A stretch of 64,000 bases of DNA from Hanleya hanleyi (Eukaryota; Mollusca; Polyplacophora; Lepidopleurida; Hanleyidae): positions 1 through 64,000 of the forward strand of contig JAVTVY010020284.1 in assembly GCA_036873755.1 (NCBI GenBank), read 5' to 3'. The translations under genes were made by a program, and so were the position numbers. Positions 11,001 through 26,000 of this stretch are shown piece by piece. The notes below the pieces were generated by a model that did not search any database, was not told the origin of the DNA, and saw only the letters and a list, made by a program, of their open reading frames with translations. The first letter of the stretch is position 1. Each line of letters starts with the position of its first letter.

Positions 11001-14000
11001 CATTTTTCTAAAAAAAATCTAAACAACACTAATATCGAAATTACAACCGCGGCATGCGATTGTTGACTCCAGGTCAGATCGATAGCCGGCTTCATCTGAA
11101 AATATATTAGCATAAAATGTATTCTATTTAGTCACCAACGTATAAAAGTTAAAGGGGGCATGAATTAATGAGGGACGATGAACCACCGTAAAGACTTCAA
11201 CAGAAAAGGAGCGCCATGAAAATTTCCTTAGACCGTGTCACGTCGATCACCGTTGTCGGTGATTTTTATGTTCCGTTCAAACATAATTCATTCGCATGCA
11301 GTTCTGCCTTCTCGGAAAATATTCACCGTGTTTTTCAAATAAAGGAATGCTGGTTTAAAGAAAGATATTTCATATACGAACGGCTGGAAAGTGAAGAATG
11401 ATTCAATAGCGGGCCGTGTGCAGACACTTGACCACGTGCGGGGACTACCGTATATATTTTTCCCGACTGCGGTGAAACGCGATCAAGTTAGGATAAAATT
11501 ACAGGACTGCGGAGTTAATTGAATCAATTTTATTCCTTATAGACTGTAAGTAATAGTAATTCAGTCTGATTATATTGTACCATTCCCTGTTGTTTCTCTG
11601 CGCTTACAAATAATAGCATACGCCGATATACTATACGAGATTCTAGTAACACATTCACTTTACTTTCATCGACACGAACTCCGTGGCGAAAACGGGAGTG
11701 TTCGAATTTATTGTTTCACGGATATTGAAAATGCTCCCGTGTTCGTTTTATTAGGATGGACAAAATCACGACAGCGGAAAAATCGGCCGTTTTCGAATTA
11801 AGTTTGGAAGGTGAATTAATAGGGAAATTACCGTAGCACATATTTTACAAGTTTTATGAGAAAGCACATTATATATTATATAGCACATTTTTAAACAATA
11901 TAATGGATCACATAGTGATAACATAATATTCATGTACATAGTATATATTTTAACATTTTAGAAAAGATTATATCACATAGTGATAAAATAAAAGTTGTAT
12001 TTAAAAACAATATAATTTTGTTCTATTTTTTATCTCAGTTTTCACTTTAGTTCAATTTTATTCTCATCAAATGGCTTCGTGACACAGACCTACGAACAGG
12101 TAATGGTATGCTATATACCATGTATACATCTTTTATATTGTTTTAAAATGTGCTATAAGACTGTTTAATACTGCTATATATATGTATAGTATCTTATCAC
12201 TATTTGACTCATTTATCGCAGAACATATGTGGAAATCCTTATATCCTTTTTATAGAAAATAAAAAATATATAAAAAAAATTGTTATTGCCAAATTATTTA
12301 AAAACTATGTCCAAAATAACCTAAAAATATAGGGTGGGGGAAATGTCCACTGGGGGAAATGTCCGTACACCCATGGAATCAATGTACGGTCATGTAGGTG
12401 CGTGAAAAATTTCACCTACAACTTCGTCTTAAGTGATTGAGTTGGACCTATCAAACTGTTTTGATTTCTCAAGAATGAATCTGCGCAGTTGGGATGATCG
12501 TGAAGGTGTGCAGCAACTCCCGACTGAATCGCAAGTGATATTTTCTCTTTAACCAATGAACATTCAAGCTTTTGGTCATCTGTTAGCTACTTTTATGATG
12601 ATATTGAAGTGGTAGATAACAAATAGTGGCACTTGACCAGTTTCATTTGGATTTGCTTGATCATTGTTACGACGATGTGGTGAAGGCATGCACAAAACAC
12701 ACTCCGCCGACTAAGTTGTAGAAATTGTCTAATTCAGTTGCTTCCAACAGACATGTTAGAATCGGCTAGGCCTTTATTCTCCCAATACAGTTACAGAGAC
12801 ATTGCTGACATGCTGTCACCAAATGCCCTCCCCTGCTGCTGCTAGCTGTGACAAGAATTAACACTTCATTTGCATTCATGCACAATACATATAGTTGGGT
12901 ATACAACACTGTGACTATTTACATGTTGGATCCCTAAGAATTTCATAACACATTTACATATTTTCAGTCATCTTCAGGGATATTTACATATACTCTCATG
13001 AGGCATCCACCATAATCAAATCTTATGTTTAGGCCTACATAACTTGTCCAAGTCGGCATGTTTGTGGGATTGAACTGGAAATCGGGGGGGTTATAAGGGT
13101 GGGTGGGTCATAATGACAATTGGCCCACACAATCCCTGAACTCACAATAGACAAAGCATGAATTTAGGAGCTGTGAGTTCATTACTGCAATACAATATTT
13201 GATTGAATACTTGTAATATAAGCAGAATATAACAGACTTGGCAATTCGTTCACACAATGTACTCACCCTCTCAGTACATGGTTACATAATGTATGGCTAT
13301 ATACATAATGCTATGTAATTGGCACTTGATGTTTAATATGGCCAGTAAGATTATGTATTGAGGTGAAGCTGTGTCCACTCGATGATAAAATGAACCGGCC
13401 CTGATTAATACAGTCATGGACTGTGCTAATCTGGGGATCCAATTAACAGCAAACTTTCAGGCTGGTGTTCAAAGTTGACAGATGGTGATTGATGTAAAGA
13501 TTTAGTTGTTAGCTAGGGAACATTCCATTACATTAGCTGAACCAGGCCTGTATGTATACACTCACACTGAATCTGTGATAATACTAAAGGTCAATACTAT
13601 ACTGGGAAACAGTCTGTGTATTAAGTTGTGTAATTGAGCCTCATGGTCATTAACCAAATTTACCAGACTCCCTTGGTAATTGACACAGCCTCAGTGAGTG
13701 TGGAGAACATGTGGGTTGAGTAATGACATCAAATCATAGTTCTCTACATCTGTACTGAGGACAGGCTAAACTTTTTGCAATAGTCAGCTTATTTTCTAAT
13801 AGATGTATGTTCTCTGTAATTGATTGTTTGGGGCTTCCAAAATATTACATCTTCATCATTTATGCAGTCTGATGTTACCCAGTCCTCCCATGATTTTATA
13901 CCATTGAATCCTGGACTTTGTGATCCTGGATCCGCTTGACTGGGTCTGCCTTGTCAGCAATTCTGGGCCATTTCCAGGACATACAATAGCAATGGGCAGC

Positions 14001-17000
14001 TAGCTCGATTTTGTGAAGAAGGAGTTCTAACTTTAGCGATGCCAGCATCTTTGATGTAACAAAGCAGTGTGTTATTGGACAGATATTGTTTGATGAACTA
14101 CCCTGAACTTTGAAGATGGAATCCATTGCAAATCTGCATTGATCTGGTATGTATGGAGCCTATGTGGACCAGACTTAAATGTTGTCTGTTTTAGAGTATA
14201 TCTTAGGTTGGGTACTTTGTTACAGAAAAAAATAATCTGCCAAGATAATAATGATGATTAAAACAATAAATGAAAAAAATCTCCTACAGTTGCTATCATC
14301 TCAGTGTACAGTAGGCAGGCTTTTTGAGTTATGTAAAATCTCAGATGTGATAGGATTTAATTTTGTTGTGCATTGACATCAATTTCCAGAGCTTTTTATT
14401 GACTCTTCCATGCCTGCCATATTTCACATTTGACCTATTAATATTATAACTTGAGGGGCTCGTTTGTTGGTTAATTTCTCACCCCATTATGAATGGTGTA
14501 TTTCAATAACAGAGGGTTGATGTACAATTCACATGCTATTTTTATAGTTAGCTCATCTGCATGTATTAACCCCATTTTATTATCATGATTATTGAATTAG
14601 ATTTTTTGTTGAATTTCAAATATCTGCATAATATTACATATACATACATGTACATGTAAGAAATATTTGTTACATTAATATTAATAATGCTGTGTCTTGG
14701 ACCCATTATAAAGATATAGCTGTAGAAATATAGAATTTGTGCATGTGTGTATATGTACATTAATTATTCTTCCACATTATAGACTTATACTGTATTACCT
14801 TATTGTTTATGGTTTTATCTCCATTATGAAATTTTGTTTACTGCTTATCAGTTATGTAAATAGAATTGATATAAGTACATGTACATGGGCTTTTGGATTA
14901 CCATCCTTTTATATTACTGTTAAAGCTGTCAAACCTATCCAGTAGACTATGACTGTCGGCAATGCAGTATTGAAAGACTGATAGGAAAAGAACTCCACCA
15001 ATCAATGGGGTCCCAGGTGTAAAAAAAAACCATAAACATTGTGATATGATCAAAAGACTGTTGAAGCGACATCAAATCATACTCACTCATCTGTCTCCCA
15101 ACCGGCGATTGGTCATTCGACCCATGCCATTTTGAATTTAGATTAGCTTTCTCATTTCAGTGTTACAAGTTGCCTCCCTTGTCGGATAGGATTATCCCCC
15201 TTAGTGCGATTGGGTTATTTTTCCTGGGGAAAGCTTAACATTTTATCTTGTGCATGCATCAATGACAAAGTCTGGATAACAGAAATACATGTACAACTGA
15301 CTTTTTCCAGTGTTGTATTCAGGTAGGAATAATACCACAGAAATTCAATACAGGGAAAGTTTCCATGGACTTCTGGAGGTCTGAAACATATCATACAAGT
15401 CTATTGATCATAATAAATTGTGGTCTCTAGCAGGGTTAATACAGTGAACCCTCATTTTAATGACATTCGTAACATTTTAATCAGCCTGAGTCAGATTCGA
15501 TGAATTTCCCTTACTTCACTATTATGTGTAACATAATTAAAGATGTAATCAGCCTCAAAATCGACGGATTTTGTAAACTCTCCCCTGTTTGTTTTGTGTT
15601 TTTTTTCAGCAGCCATGTACAACAAATGCAAGAATATCTTGTCAGAGAAATTTGAACCTCTGCCCGCTTCGGCAGGTTTTCTGTTTCTCCATTGAATACG
15701 TGTTGTACATGGAGAGGAAATTGACGTCACTGCATGCCATCTGATTGATGTTGTGACGCTAATGAGAATCTGAATGCTGAATGATAACGTCCTGGCTCAT
15801 GCCTGAATGTTCGGTAGAGTAGCACAGCATACACAGGCAGAATGCAGCACACGTGTATTCCTTCGTTGACACAGTCGTCAAAAAATAAATGGCATGCCAT
15901 GACGTTTATTTTTGAAGACCAGTTCCTTCTATTTTCTCGTGAATGGTAGAAACAAGGGGATAAATTTATTTGTTTTGGTCAAATGTGTTTTATTTTGTAC
16001 CTGTCGTAACATACGTCACTTTCTAGAGTTTGAGACAGTTGAATATTGAAATGTAATTTGTACTTGTAGGGAAGAAGAGAGTGAAATTTCTACAGGGTAC
16101 TGATGGTAATGAGTGGGTGTGGGTAATGGGAGAGCACTCCAAGGACCGCACCATTGAACAGATCCTGGAGGACGACGCTCATGAGAAAGCCCTGAAACAG
16201 GCAGAAAAGGAAACAGAGGAAGTCGGGTTAGTTCTCCGAGATACAGAGTATGTTTTGCAATGTTTGTATTATGAGGCATTGATAGTATAGTTATAAACAC
16301 TCTCTTTGCTGATACATTTGTGAAGTTGTGGTATCCTTCTTTGTCACAGGTACCAGAGCAAATACAACTCTGAGTGAATAGGCCATTCAGTCTGGCTCTT
16401 GGAGCTTGGTTGATTGAGTATAATAATACCTCTAATAATTCAATAACAGGAAGTGAAATTGTCTACCATAATCAATGGTGATCAGGTGTGATCATTTTAT
16501 GTAGACAGGAAATTGACAAAATGGTCCAAAATAATGCAGGTAATCCATATGCCTTTGTTATTGTGATTCTTTTAGAGAGTGATCAAATTTATTAGAAAAG
16601 CTGATTGAATGTTGTCCCCAAAATTGCAGGTGATTGAACTATTTCGGGTGGTTATTTTGGACCGTTGCTATTTTGGACACTTCCTGTCATTCCATGCACA
16701 GCATTAATGGATATGGACAATTTTACACATGTTTAGAAAAGGAAGTTGGAACTCATCAGTGTTCAAAATCTGAGCCATCTATACCATTCCTTTCTGTCAA
16801 AATATCAACTTTGAAAAAAAAATCAACTATTTTTCGTCTCAATTTTGTCGGGGAATTCAATTTTCTGAGCACAAGAATGTACCAAATGTGTTTAAAATAC
16901 CTTGAATTTATAAAGGAGATACTCCTCTTCAAATCTTTGTATCAATTTGGCAATTGGCGCTGTGTGAATAATATATGCGCCAGACATTTGCAGCAAGGGT

Positions 17001-20000
17001 GCCCCTGCTCTCCATGCATTGTCAATGGCACTTAATATTACTGGTTTGTTTGGTGCTGCAGGGTTACCTGGAATCCCCTCTGATTTTTTGCGATATAAAT
17101 TATTTTAACTTCATAAACATATGCCAGTGAAATAAACAGTATATGAATAATTAGTTCATGACTTATCTGATCAAATTATAGCTGCAGTTGAAAAAATAAT
17201 AGCATTAGATTCTGAAGTGTCCAAAATACCTCCCTCACTGATATACTACTGCTGACATGCTGATTCTGTTGATCTCTCAATGCTCTGAACGCAAAGATGG
17301 GAGCACCGATAAACATTGAAAATATTCCAAAGATCAGTTCTGAGTAGCAGATGTCTGATGCCATGTTTCATCCCAAAAGGTCCATTATCTTGGAAATTAT
17401 ATGATAATAACCTCAAGAAAATGTCTAAAATAGTGATATGACCCGTAGAGGGATTACCATAGCTACAAACATTCATATCTGAACAGAGAAAAACTGTGAT
17501 TTTGCAACAATGACAGCCTCTCTGATCATCAAAGACTTCTCTTAAAGGTAATGTGGTGATGATCAGACAACAAAGATATTGATGATGGAAGGGAAATTAA
17601 TTGATTAAGAAATCCATAATATGATTCCAATAGACTGGTTCAAACATTCATTTGTGATGTAGTACATGTTAGCAGTAAGTTATCAGATTTTCTCACAATC
17701 TCGGTAAACTCTATAATATCACGGAATATTATATCTAAATTCAGCCCGATATAAATCCTGTGCGAGTTTGAAACTACTATTGTTAGCCAATCAGATGGAT
17801 AGCTTGTTGAAACTATTTCTAAAATCACGGTAGCTCGTGGTCTAATATATAAACATTGCCCTGAAAGTTTCCAAATATGGCATCATTTCCAGACAGAGTC
17901 TGTAAAGATCAAAGAGTTTACTTCTGCTGAAAAGTCTGGCTTTGTTATAGAGGTAGAAAATATCAAAAGATTGTGCCGTGTGAAGATGTTAATCTCCGTG
18001 AAGTAAACGTCAATCATTGTCAGAGAGAAAAGGTTGAAATGTTCGTGATTGGCTTATTATGGGATCTCGTAGAATATCGGCGAACATTTCGCATGAAGTT
18101 TTCCTAGCGTTACGTCTAGATGGTATTCCCCTGATTTACCATCTTGGTTTACCTAGATTGATTCTCTCATTGTGTGGATATGAAGATTCTCTCTGATTAA
18201 CAATTCATCTCATCATCACACTAAAATAAAGGAATGTTTTACAGTGTTTCTCACTCAGGTAATTTATCAAATGTATTTGAGATTACTTTGTACATGAATG
18301 CTTAACTGTTTTCCTTTCAGAAAAAAGGAAGCACTTGAACTGAAGAAAAAAATGGAGAACGAGGCAAAGAGATTGTCAAAAGAAATTGAGATAAAAAAGG
18401 CAGAAATCAAGTGAGAAATATACATGTATTGATCAGTATGTGCTTCTACACTTTGTTATTTTATTTATTGATATAAATTGAGTGTGCGATACAAGGTGTA
18501 TGAACAAATTACTAGCATGTATGATAATTAGTATACCACACTAGTCAACATAGAGCACAAATCAAGGGAGATAACTAGTATACAACACTAGTCAACATAT
18601 ACACAGCATTGTGACTTCTTCAAATCAAGGGAGGTGATTATTTTTTGGCACCAGTCAACATACAGCATCATGGCATCTCCAGATCAAGGGAGATAATTAT
18701 TAGTATACTACACTAATCACCTTACAACATCGCATCATCTTCAGATCAAGGGAGATACTATACCAGTCACCAAGGAGCATAATTTCACCTGCAGAGCAAG
18801 GGAGATAATTTATGTATAACATAGATATTTTAGAAAAAATCAAATCTGATTGCGCAGTGCTCTTTTCTCCAGCTTAGTTTTTACTGAAGGATACAAAATG
18901 TTGAATAAAATTATCATGCTCATTCTGCAGTGCTGCAGTCTTTCTTTATTATATTGTATAAATGTATGAAAAATCTTTATCAATATGAATAATAATATGT
19001 TTTAAGGGGATGGCGAAAGGATTTTTTCAGTCAATTTTGAAGCTTTTCACGTCCCGGTGTGTGATCTGTTCAGTGTTTGTATTTTAATCAAACATGTGTA
19101 TATTACAGACGGAAGGAAGACGAGGCTGCCATGTACCAGTCGCTGAAGGAGACACAGAAAGCCATACAGAAAATTGAGGATGAAAGGAAGAAAGATCTGG
19201 AAGCAGAAAAACAGCTGTTTGAAACTGTCCAGGTTAGAAATGGACCAAATGCTGTTTCCTGCTTGCAACTGCACATATTTATCCTATATAATTTCCAACA
19301 AAAATTCAATAAATAAAATATCTTCAAATTTAGCAAATTATAACAAAGTACTCAATAGTAGGACAAATTGAACAGAAACAAATATACCTAATACACTTGA
19401 TCTCTGGTCTCACATTTGACAGCAAATTCAGTAAAATAACAAAATGTACCTGGGTCAAATGTGGTTGTTGTAAAGAGTGCTCATTGCATTTACTTTGCGA
19501 GAAACTAATATGAAGTAGATAAGTTGAACATTTGCCTTGTAGAAGTAGTTTTTTTTGTTTTGTTTTTATTTATTTGTTGTTTTTTTTTAAATTAGAGCTA
19601 CACTTCTTCAGCATCTAAGAATTCTCAAATGAAACAAAGACTCCACCTGAATCAAGATTTTCATCACACATAATTATAATTGTGAATTTATTCTTACAAG
19701 TTATCCCTACTTTCTGTTGCAGCGACGACAATCTGATGAGAAAACTCGATCTTTACACAAATTAGATGAAATGAAATATAGACGTAGTAGTGAGATATAT
19801 TTTAATTGGAAACAAGCCAGAAATGTTTATCAAAAAGAGGCTGAAAAATCATCAATTCAACTGGACACAGAATGGAAAGAACAAGGTAATAATTATTTCA
19901 TTGACTGACTTAGCAGGCATTTAAACAAGGCTGGTTCAGGTTGATATAACAAACTACCTCTGCTGACGAGTATGATCATTTCCCTTATATGCAGTATGCA

Positions 20001-23000
20001 TGCCAATGCAGGCGGAATCACAATCTAATGTGTGCATTTCAGTTTGGAATCTAATCTATCAATGTGCTTTTGTGAGGTGAACAAATCTAACAGGTTAAGG
20101 CAATCCCAATCTTTAAAATGGAGGTAAAAAGGGTCGATTTTGCTCAATAACATTTGATTCCTTTTTAACCAATGCTTCAAAACTTCAGGCGAATTAATCT
20201 ATCTATTTATTGCTCCATGTTCTAAAATTAAGTTGCCATTGAAAGAACCAGACAATGTTGTTTTAATGTGTTCAATATTTCGCGTACTATTATGCAAATT
20301 TGATAAATGACAATTTATTTTTTTACTACCATTTGATGGGGATATATATGTCTGTGAGAGGATTTTACTGAATACATTATGTGAACTGATTTATTGAATA
20401 AAAACAACCTTTTTTCATCTCCATTTTAGTGAGTCTAACCTGTCCACACCTCGCCATAAGAAATCCTTGGTAGAGCCCTACTTCATTCACAAGTTTTGAA
20501 AAATATCCCGGGACACTTCCAAATGGTCTTTTCTAGTAAATCGTTCCTGACAGGTCCATCAGCATTAAGATCACATTGGGCCTGTTCTTCTAGCATCCCC
20601 GGGGACTTGCAGTAGTTTCTATCAAATTTTCACTGATGCTAACATGATATCTTTTATTAATTTAAGGTAGCATGGCTTTTGCTTTCATACTTTAATATGG
20701 ATCATTAATTTTCTGTTCCCAGAGAAGAAAGTAAAGGAGACGGAGAGGAAGATGAGAGACATAGCTAGACGAGCGAGAGAAGAACACAGGAAGTCATTAC
20801 AGGGAGTAGCGAAGATGATAAGTGCGACCAGGGCTTTCAAGGGAAGTTTCGGCAAAGGACCTGCCCCTCCAATACCCACAAAGTAATCAAATACTTTTAT
20901 TTACCTGGCTGATATCTTACTCAAGTAACTCAAGGACGGCTTCTCGCCTCTCGCCATGCTGTGCGACCGGCTGCTGGGGATTCCCCTTGTTAGCCGATGA
21001 CGTCATTGAGCAGATGAACAAAACATGGCGACCGCCTCCAGTTCAGATATAATTTGGTTAAATAAACGAAATAACCTGAATGCCCTTCAAATACTTATCT
21101 TCTACCTGGACAATAATGTTATCAGGAATAGTTGAGAACATATTTATAGCTGCCTTTCAACTATATATAAATGTTTTATATATGTGCAGTTGTGTGGCAC
21201 TAGATCATCGATGTGCCATATTCCGTGGCCATTCACGCAATGGAGCTGTATGAATGGGTTTGAGTGGTTCGACCGTACATCATGTAGACTGCATAGCGCC
21301 AGAATTCTTACCAGTATTCGTATTATTTCACTTAATAACCGAATCTCAGTCTGTTAAGTTTTGTTCCAAACGGACTACAGAAGTAGAAAAAAAGCCTCCC
21401 CCCCCCCCCTTGGAAAAAGGGAGAAACAAAACCCACAGCTAAAATATACAGTCTCTATATTTAAATTAAGGTAGCTAATCAGAATGAATTTCAGATATGT
21501 TCAAAATTGGCCAGACTATATGTATGTTTTTCCTCAGAAGTGGCATAATATCCAATGCCAATAATTCTCAGCAAAAGTTGTCATGCATCATCAGAATCAT
21601 CTATTTGCACAGATACTATGCCACAGCTGATCAAAGGCAGGCACCGTAAACATAACAGTAGTATTAACTAGTATTAGTAGTATACAGGTATTGGTATTTT
21701 CACAAGTTCATTAATTACTAATTATTAATTAATGAACTTCTGGTATTTTAGCTACCATGGTGACACAAACAATTTAGGGTAGGCTACTATTGAAATTTAA
21801 TAGCTTAAATCATGAAGCGATACAAAATTGAATATTACATGTACAATACCGATCATATATTGGTACATGTTAATTATTTTGTTTATGCAGTGATGTGTAA
21901 TTAGCACTGCAGTCGAGATTGCATGACATCATGCTTAAGGCCCCTATGGGTAAAATATACAGTACCGTTACCCGGTATGTATAATTTGCTAAAATTTGCG
22001 AGCAAACATTGTCTGCATCATGCAACCGCGCTGCGTAAATTATGCCGTAAGTATACTACTGTAGACGAGGGTAGCTCTGGGGTTCTAGACAGCCATAGAA
22101 ATGTTCTGAGCCATTTCTGACAAATAAAATGCCTCCAAAGGGTTATTACTATAATACTGTATATAAATCTTTCCCAGAAAAAACCCTTTATGGGTATATT
22201 GTTGCAACCCACTGAGTCTGCAGGAAAGTGTAGGCTGGTTTTGAATGGTAGGCCCCTCACTGTCATGATTTTGTGTACGGTACATATCGGAATATGACCG
22301 GACAGCTTCGAAACAATGTTGTACCGGTACTGCTTTAATTTAGTGAAATTATGCACAAGAGTGATGAAATTACAAGCGTCTAGTCCGTCATCCATAATTC
22401 AGTCGTCATCATCCATTAGAGAATATCCACGTCCATAGCATTGGCCCCAAGACGGAGTCGGAGTTTGATATCAATATTTGGACAACAGTTTTCATTGGTA
22501 ATTCGACTTGCCCCAATTGAAAATGTTATTTCAGGTTTATTCCTGCTAATGTACATGTACCGGGTACTGGACTAGTTGAAAAAAAACATTCCTCTGTACT
22601 TGAATACCGATACACTGAATACTGGTACAATGTCGACATGTATCACATCATGCTGCAATTATGCCTACTTAGTGTGTAGGCCTAGATCAGATGTTAACTG
22701 ATATACTCATATAGCATGCACTACATCTGGGCCCTTCCCCCCCCCCCCCAATATGAAAAGAGATGAAAAGAGCGGGAGCCAAGGACCACTTTGCCTCCCC
22801 CCCCCCCCGAATTATAACTGACATGCCTTGAAATGGGTCAGATATGTGTAGAGAACCGTCTGAAATTGTCCGGGGGAGTCCCGTCCCCCCCGATCACATA
22901 TTCAGAAGCCCCAAGTATTGACCGTGTTTACATTTGAAACATATGCGATCATGTCTCAACTTCTCCATGAAATTGGTTCTGTCTAATCAACGAACAGCAC

Positions 23001-26000
23001 AAGGTCCATCAATAGTTTGTGTTGTATACATATAATTCTTGAATTACTAAACGATCGATGGCATAAAAGTATCTACGCCTGGAGGAAAATAAAATAATAA
23101 TTGTGTGAAGATGACTTCCTTGTTGTGTGTATAATAGTATGCCGGAACACTATAGCCTTATTCGTTGAATATTTGCAATGGTCTAAAGTTGTTTTTCACT
23201 TGGGTGGGTGGGTATAGTTGACAGGTATAATCGGCGAATATTATTTTCGAACCAACGTGAGGGAAATTTCATTGAAGAACACCGATTGGATTTTTTTTTT
23301 TTTCAGCTTTTATGAGTCGGTTTTATTGCGAGATATGCTATCCCTTCCAAAGTTCTCAGAAGCGCCAAAGTGCGTTAAATCAAGTCTAAAGTTCCAAAAA
23401 ATTTCGGGGGAGATTTTCGACTCCCTCCCCCTCCGTCGGAGGAAGGGGGACACCCCTTCCCTGTCCCACCCTGTCTGGCCCCCCCCCCCCCCAACATTCA
23501 AGTCGCTCCACCGCGCCTGCACAAGCAGCATCCACCATAACTGGTGCTGCTGCTGCGGGGAATATGGACATCTATGGTCCATTTTATTTGATCGTTGATA
23601 TCTCATATCGATCAGCTGATTTTTTGCCCGGACAAGATTCAACTACTGAAAATCCAAGACAGCTGGCAGTTATCTTGTATTACATAGGTAACTGAAAAGC
23701 AATCTCAACTATCCTCCCACCGATGTCAAGACACTCTCCAAGTTTGAAGTCGATCAGTTGAACCATTCTCGTGTTATTAGTTAAACAAGAAATGTGTAAA
23801 GAACCAACTGCTGACAATGCAAGATGGGTGATAGCGGCCATCTTGGATTATACAGGTAACTGAGAAGCATTCCTAACCGTTGTCTCACCGATGTCAAGCC
23901 ACTCCCCGAATTTGAAGCCGATCAGTCCAAGCAGTCTCAAGTTATTGCCCGGACAAGATCAGTGCTTAAAATCAGGTAACTGAAAAGCAACCTCAACTCT
24001 CCTCTCACTGCATGATGTCAATTGACTCTCTATGTTTAAAGTTGATCAGTTCAATGGTTCTCAGGTTGTTGGTCTGAAAAGCAATCCCAACCATCCTCTC
24101 ACCTATGTTAAGATGCTCTCGAAGTTTGAATAGTTCTCAAGTTATTTGTCGGACACGAATGTGTCAAGATTCAGCTGCTGACAATCCAAGGTAATTGATG
24201 ACGGCCATCTTGGATCACACAGGTAACTGAAAAACAATCCCAATCGTCCTCTCACCGATGTCAAGACATTTTTCTAGTTCGAGATCGATTGGTTTAATAG
24301 TTCTCGAGTAGCAAAAGTAGCAGACCATAAATATCAATAAATCTGATTGTTTTCAGAAAAATACTTCAGTTTTATTTTTAGACATATAATGGTCATTCTT
24401 CCATACACTAAGTGTTTAGCACTATTAAAACATATACAGCATGATATAGAGAAAAATGCTACACATAATGTAGAGTATGAGCTAAAACTGTATATTATAT
24501 TTTCAATAGCATGATATATATATGATGCAGCATTATATATATATACCGCTCATTTCTTTACCACAACTAACAGTCTATGATTTGACAATGCTTTCTTGTT
24601 GACAGTCCTTGGTTGTCTCCACACAGACTATTGTTCTCCCAATCGGGTGGTTTTTACATAAAAGATGGACCGCACATTCTCACCTCGACACAATTGAAAC
24701 ATACAGCAACATCCTGATCATTTCTTTAGTCTGTGGTTTGTCAATGTTTTCTAATCTTGTGTAGTCCTTGGCTGTTGTATCCAGACAGATCATGGAACAC
24801 ACATTCTCACTTAATCACATGAGCACTATTAAATCATTTTTACAGTAACATAAACATCCCAATCATTCAGTAATTCTGTGGTTTGTCAGTGCTTTCTTAT
24901 TTACAGTCCTTTGCGCTTGTATCCAAACAGACTATTCTTCACGTTACAGTTAGTCATGTGATTTTTACATAAAAGCAGGACCATACGTTCTCACCTAAAC
25001 TCTGATCTCAATAAATATTCTTTAGATATTTGACAGTGAATTGCAGCTTATGTTAGATGATCTCTGACAAGCAAGTTCATGTAGACATGGTAGAGAGGAA
25101 GTGAATCAAGCAATGATCACCACGGGTCCTCTGCAGCTCTTCAATCCCATTCCCAGTTGATCACAGAAGCTGTGCTTTCAATTGTGTTGTACAGGAAGCT
25201 GAAATGGATAAAAAACATTGTAAGAAGCTGATTTCTGATTTACAAGTCTTTAGGCAGCCCTTCTCATTAAAATGTGATTTCAAACGAGGTATTAATAATG
25301 GATGTATTTTCTAATAGTTAATCTTAGCTAATAAACAATTCACATCGATATACTATTTGCTGAATATCCTCAAAATGATGGGACAACCACTTTATAACTG
25401 AAAACATGGAAACAGAACTATGTATTTCATGAATATACTGAACTCTCTGCAACTTTAATGTATCTGACATTTATCTGGTGCTCGGAAACTTTAGTATGGG
25501 AGTTCAGATTGTGATGTTTTGCTCACCCATTATTGCTCCTATGATGTTACTGTTTAGTGCTGGTAGTTTCTCATAGCCATATCATCAAGGGAGGAGAGTG
25601 TTCATCAAGTATCTCTTCCATCATGTCCCAGGGGTGGTGTTGGTCTCTGACATATCTGATGTTGACTGTTTCATTCTCCAAAAACATATATTGAATTTGT
25701 TCATGGCCTGGTCGTACTGGTCCTGGTATACACATACACTGCTTCCAGGAGGCAGTTCAACCATCTGAAACAGTATAGAAACATTTCAATGAAACAATGG
25801 TTAAGTACACCTCCTTAATGCAGTCGGACACGTCAGAAGTAGAATGATCAAATATGAAAAAAAATAATAATAATAATTCGCACAAAGATATTGTGGTTGC
25901 CATAGTAATGGTGGCCATCTTGGATATTAGCGCTTGACTTAGGATCAAATTATATGCCCTATGTTTACACCTTCAGATGTGCTGTGACAGTGACAAGGTC

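Larger units (their letters stand above)
8944..12371. mobile_element. TIR element with minisatellite-bearing ends, 9-bp target duplication
   Basis: The left arm (about 8944-9234) and right arm (about 12109-12371) are inverted copies of about 270 bp. Each terminus carries a 16-bp repeat, GGACATTTCCCCCAGC: five copies on the left and two on the right. The CATGGAATC duplication flanks the whole. Removing the nested pogo-like element leaves about 830 bp with no recognisable transposase, so it is non-autonomous. The 9-bp duplication and long TIRs suggest a Mutator-like origin, which is inference. It sits in the 8-kb intron after exon 7952-8027. Confidence 0.75.

Noticed and set aside
16650..17230. 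Possible TIR element bounded by TATTTTGGACACTTC and its complement
   Set aside because: Only about 15 bp match, with no further arm similarity and no target duplication.
23310..23642. Overlapping open frames with Gly-rich or Pro-rich runs
   Set aside because: They come from a poly-C run, and no domain or splice context was seen.
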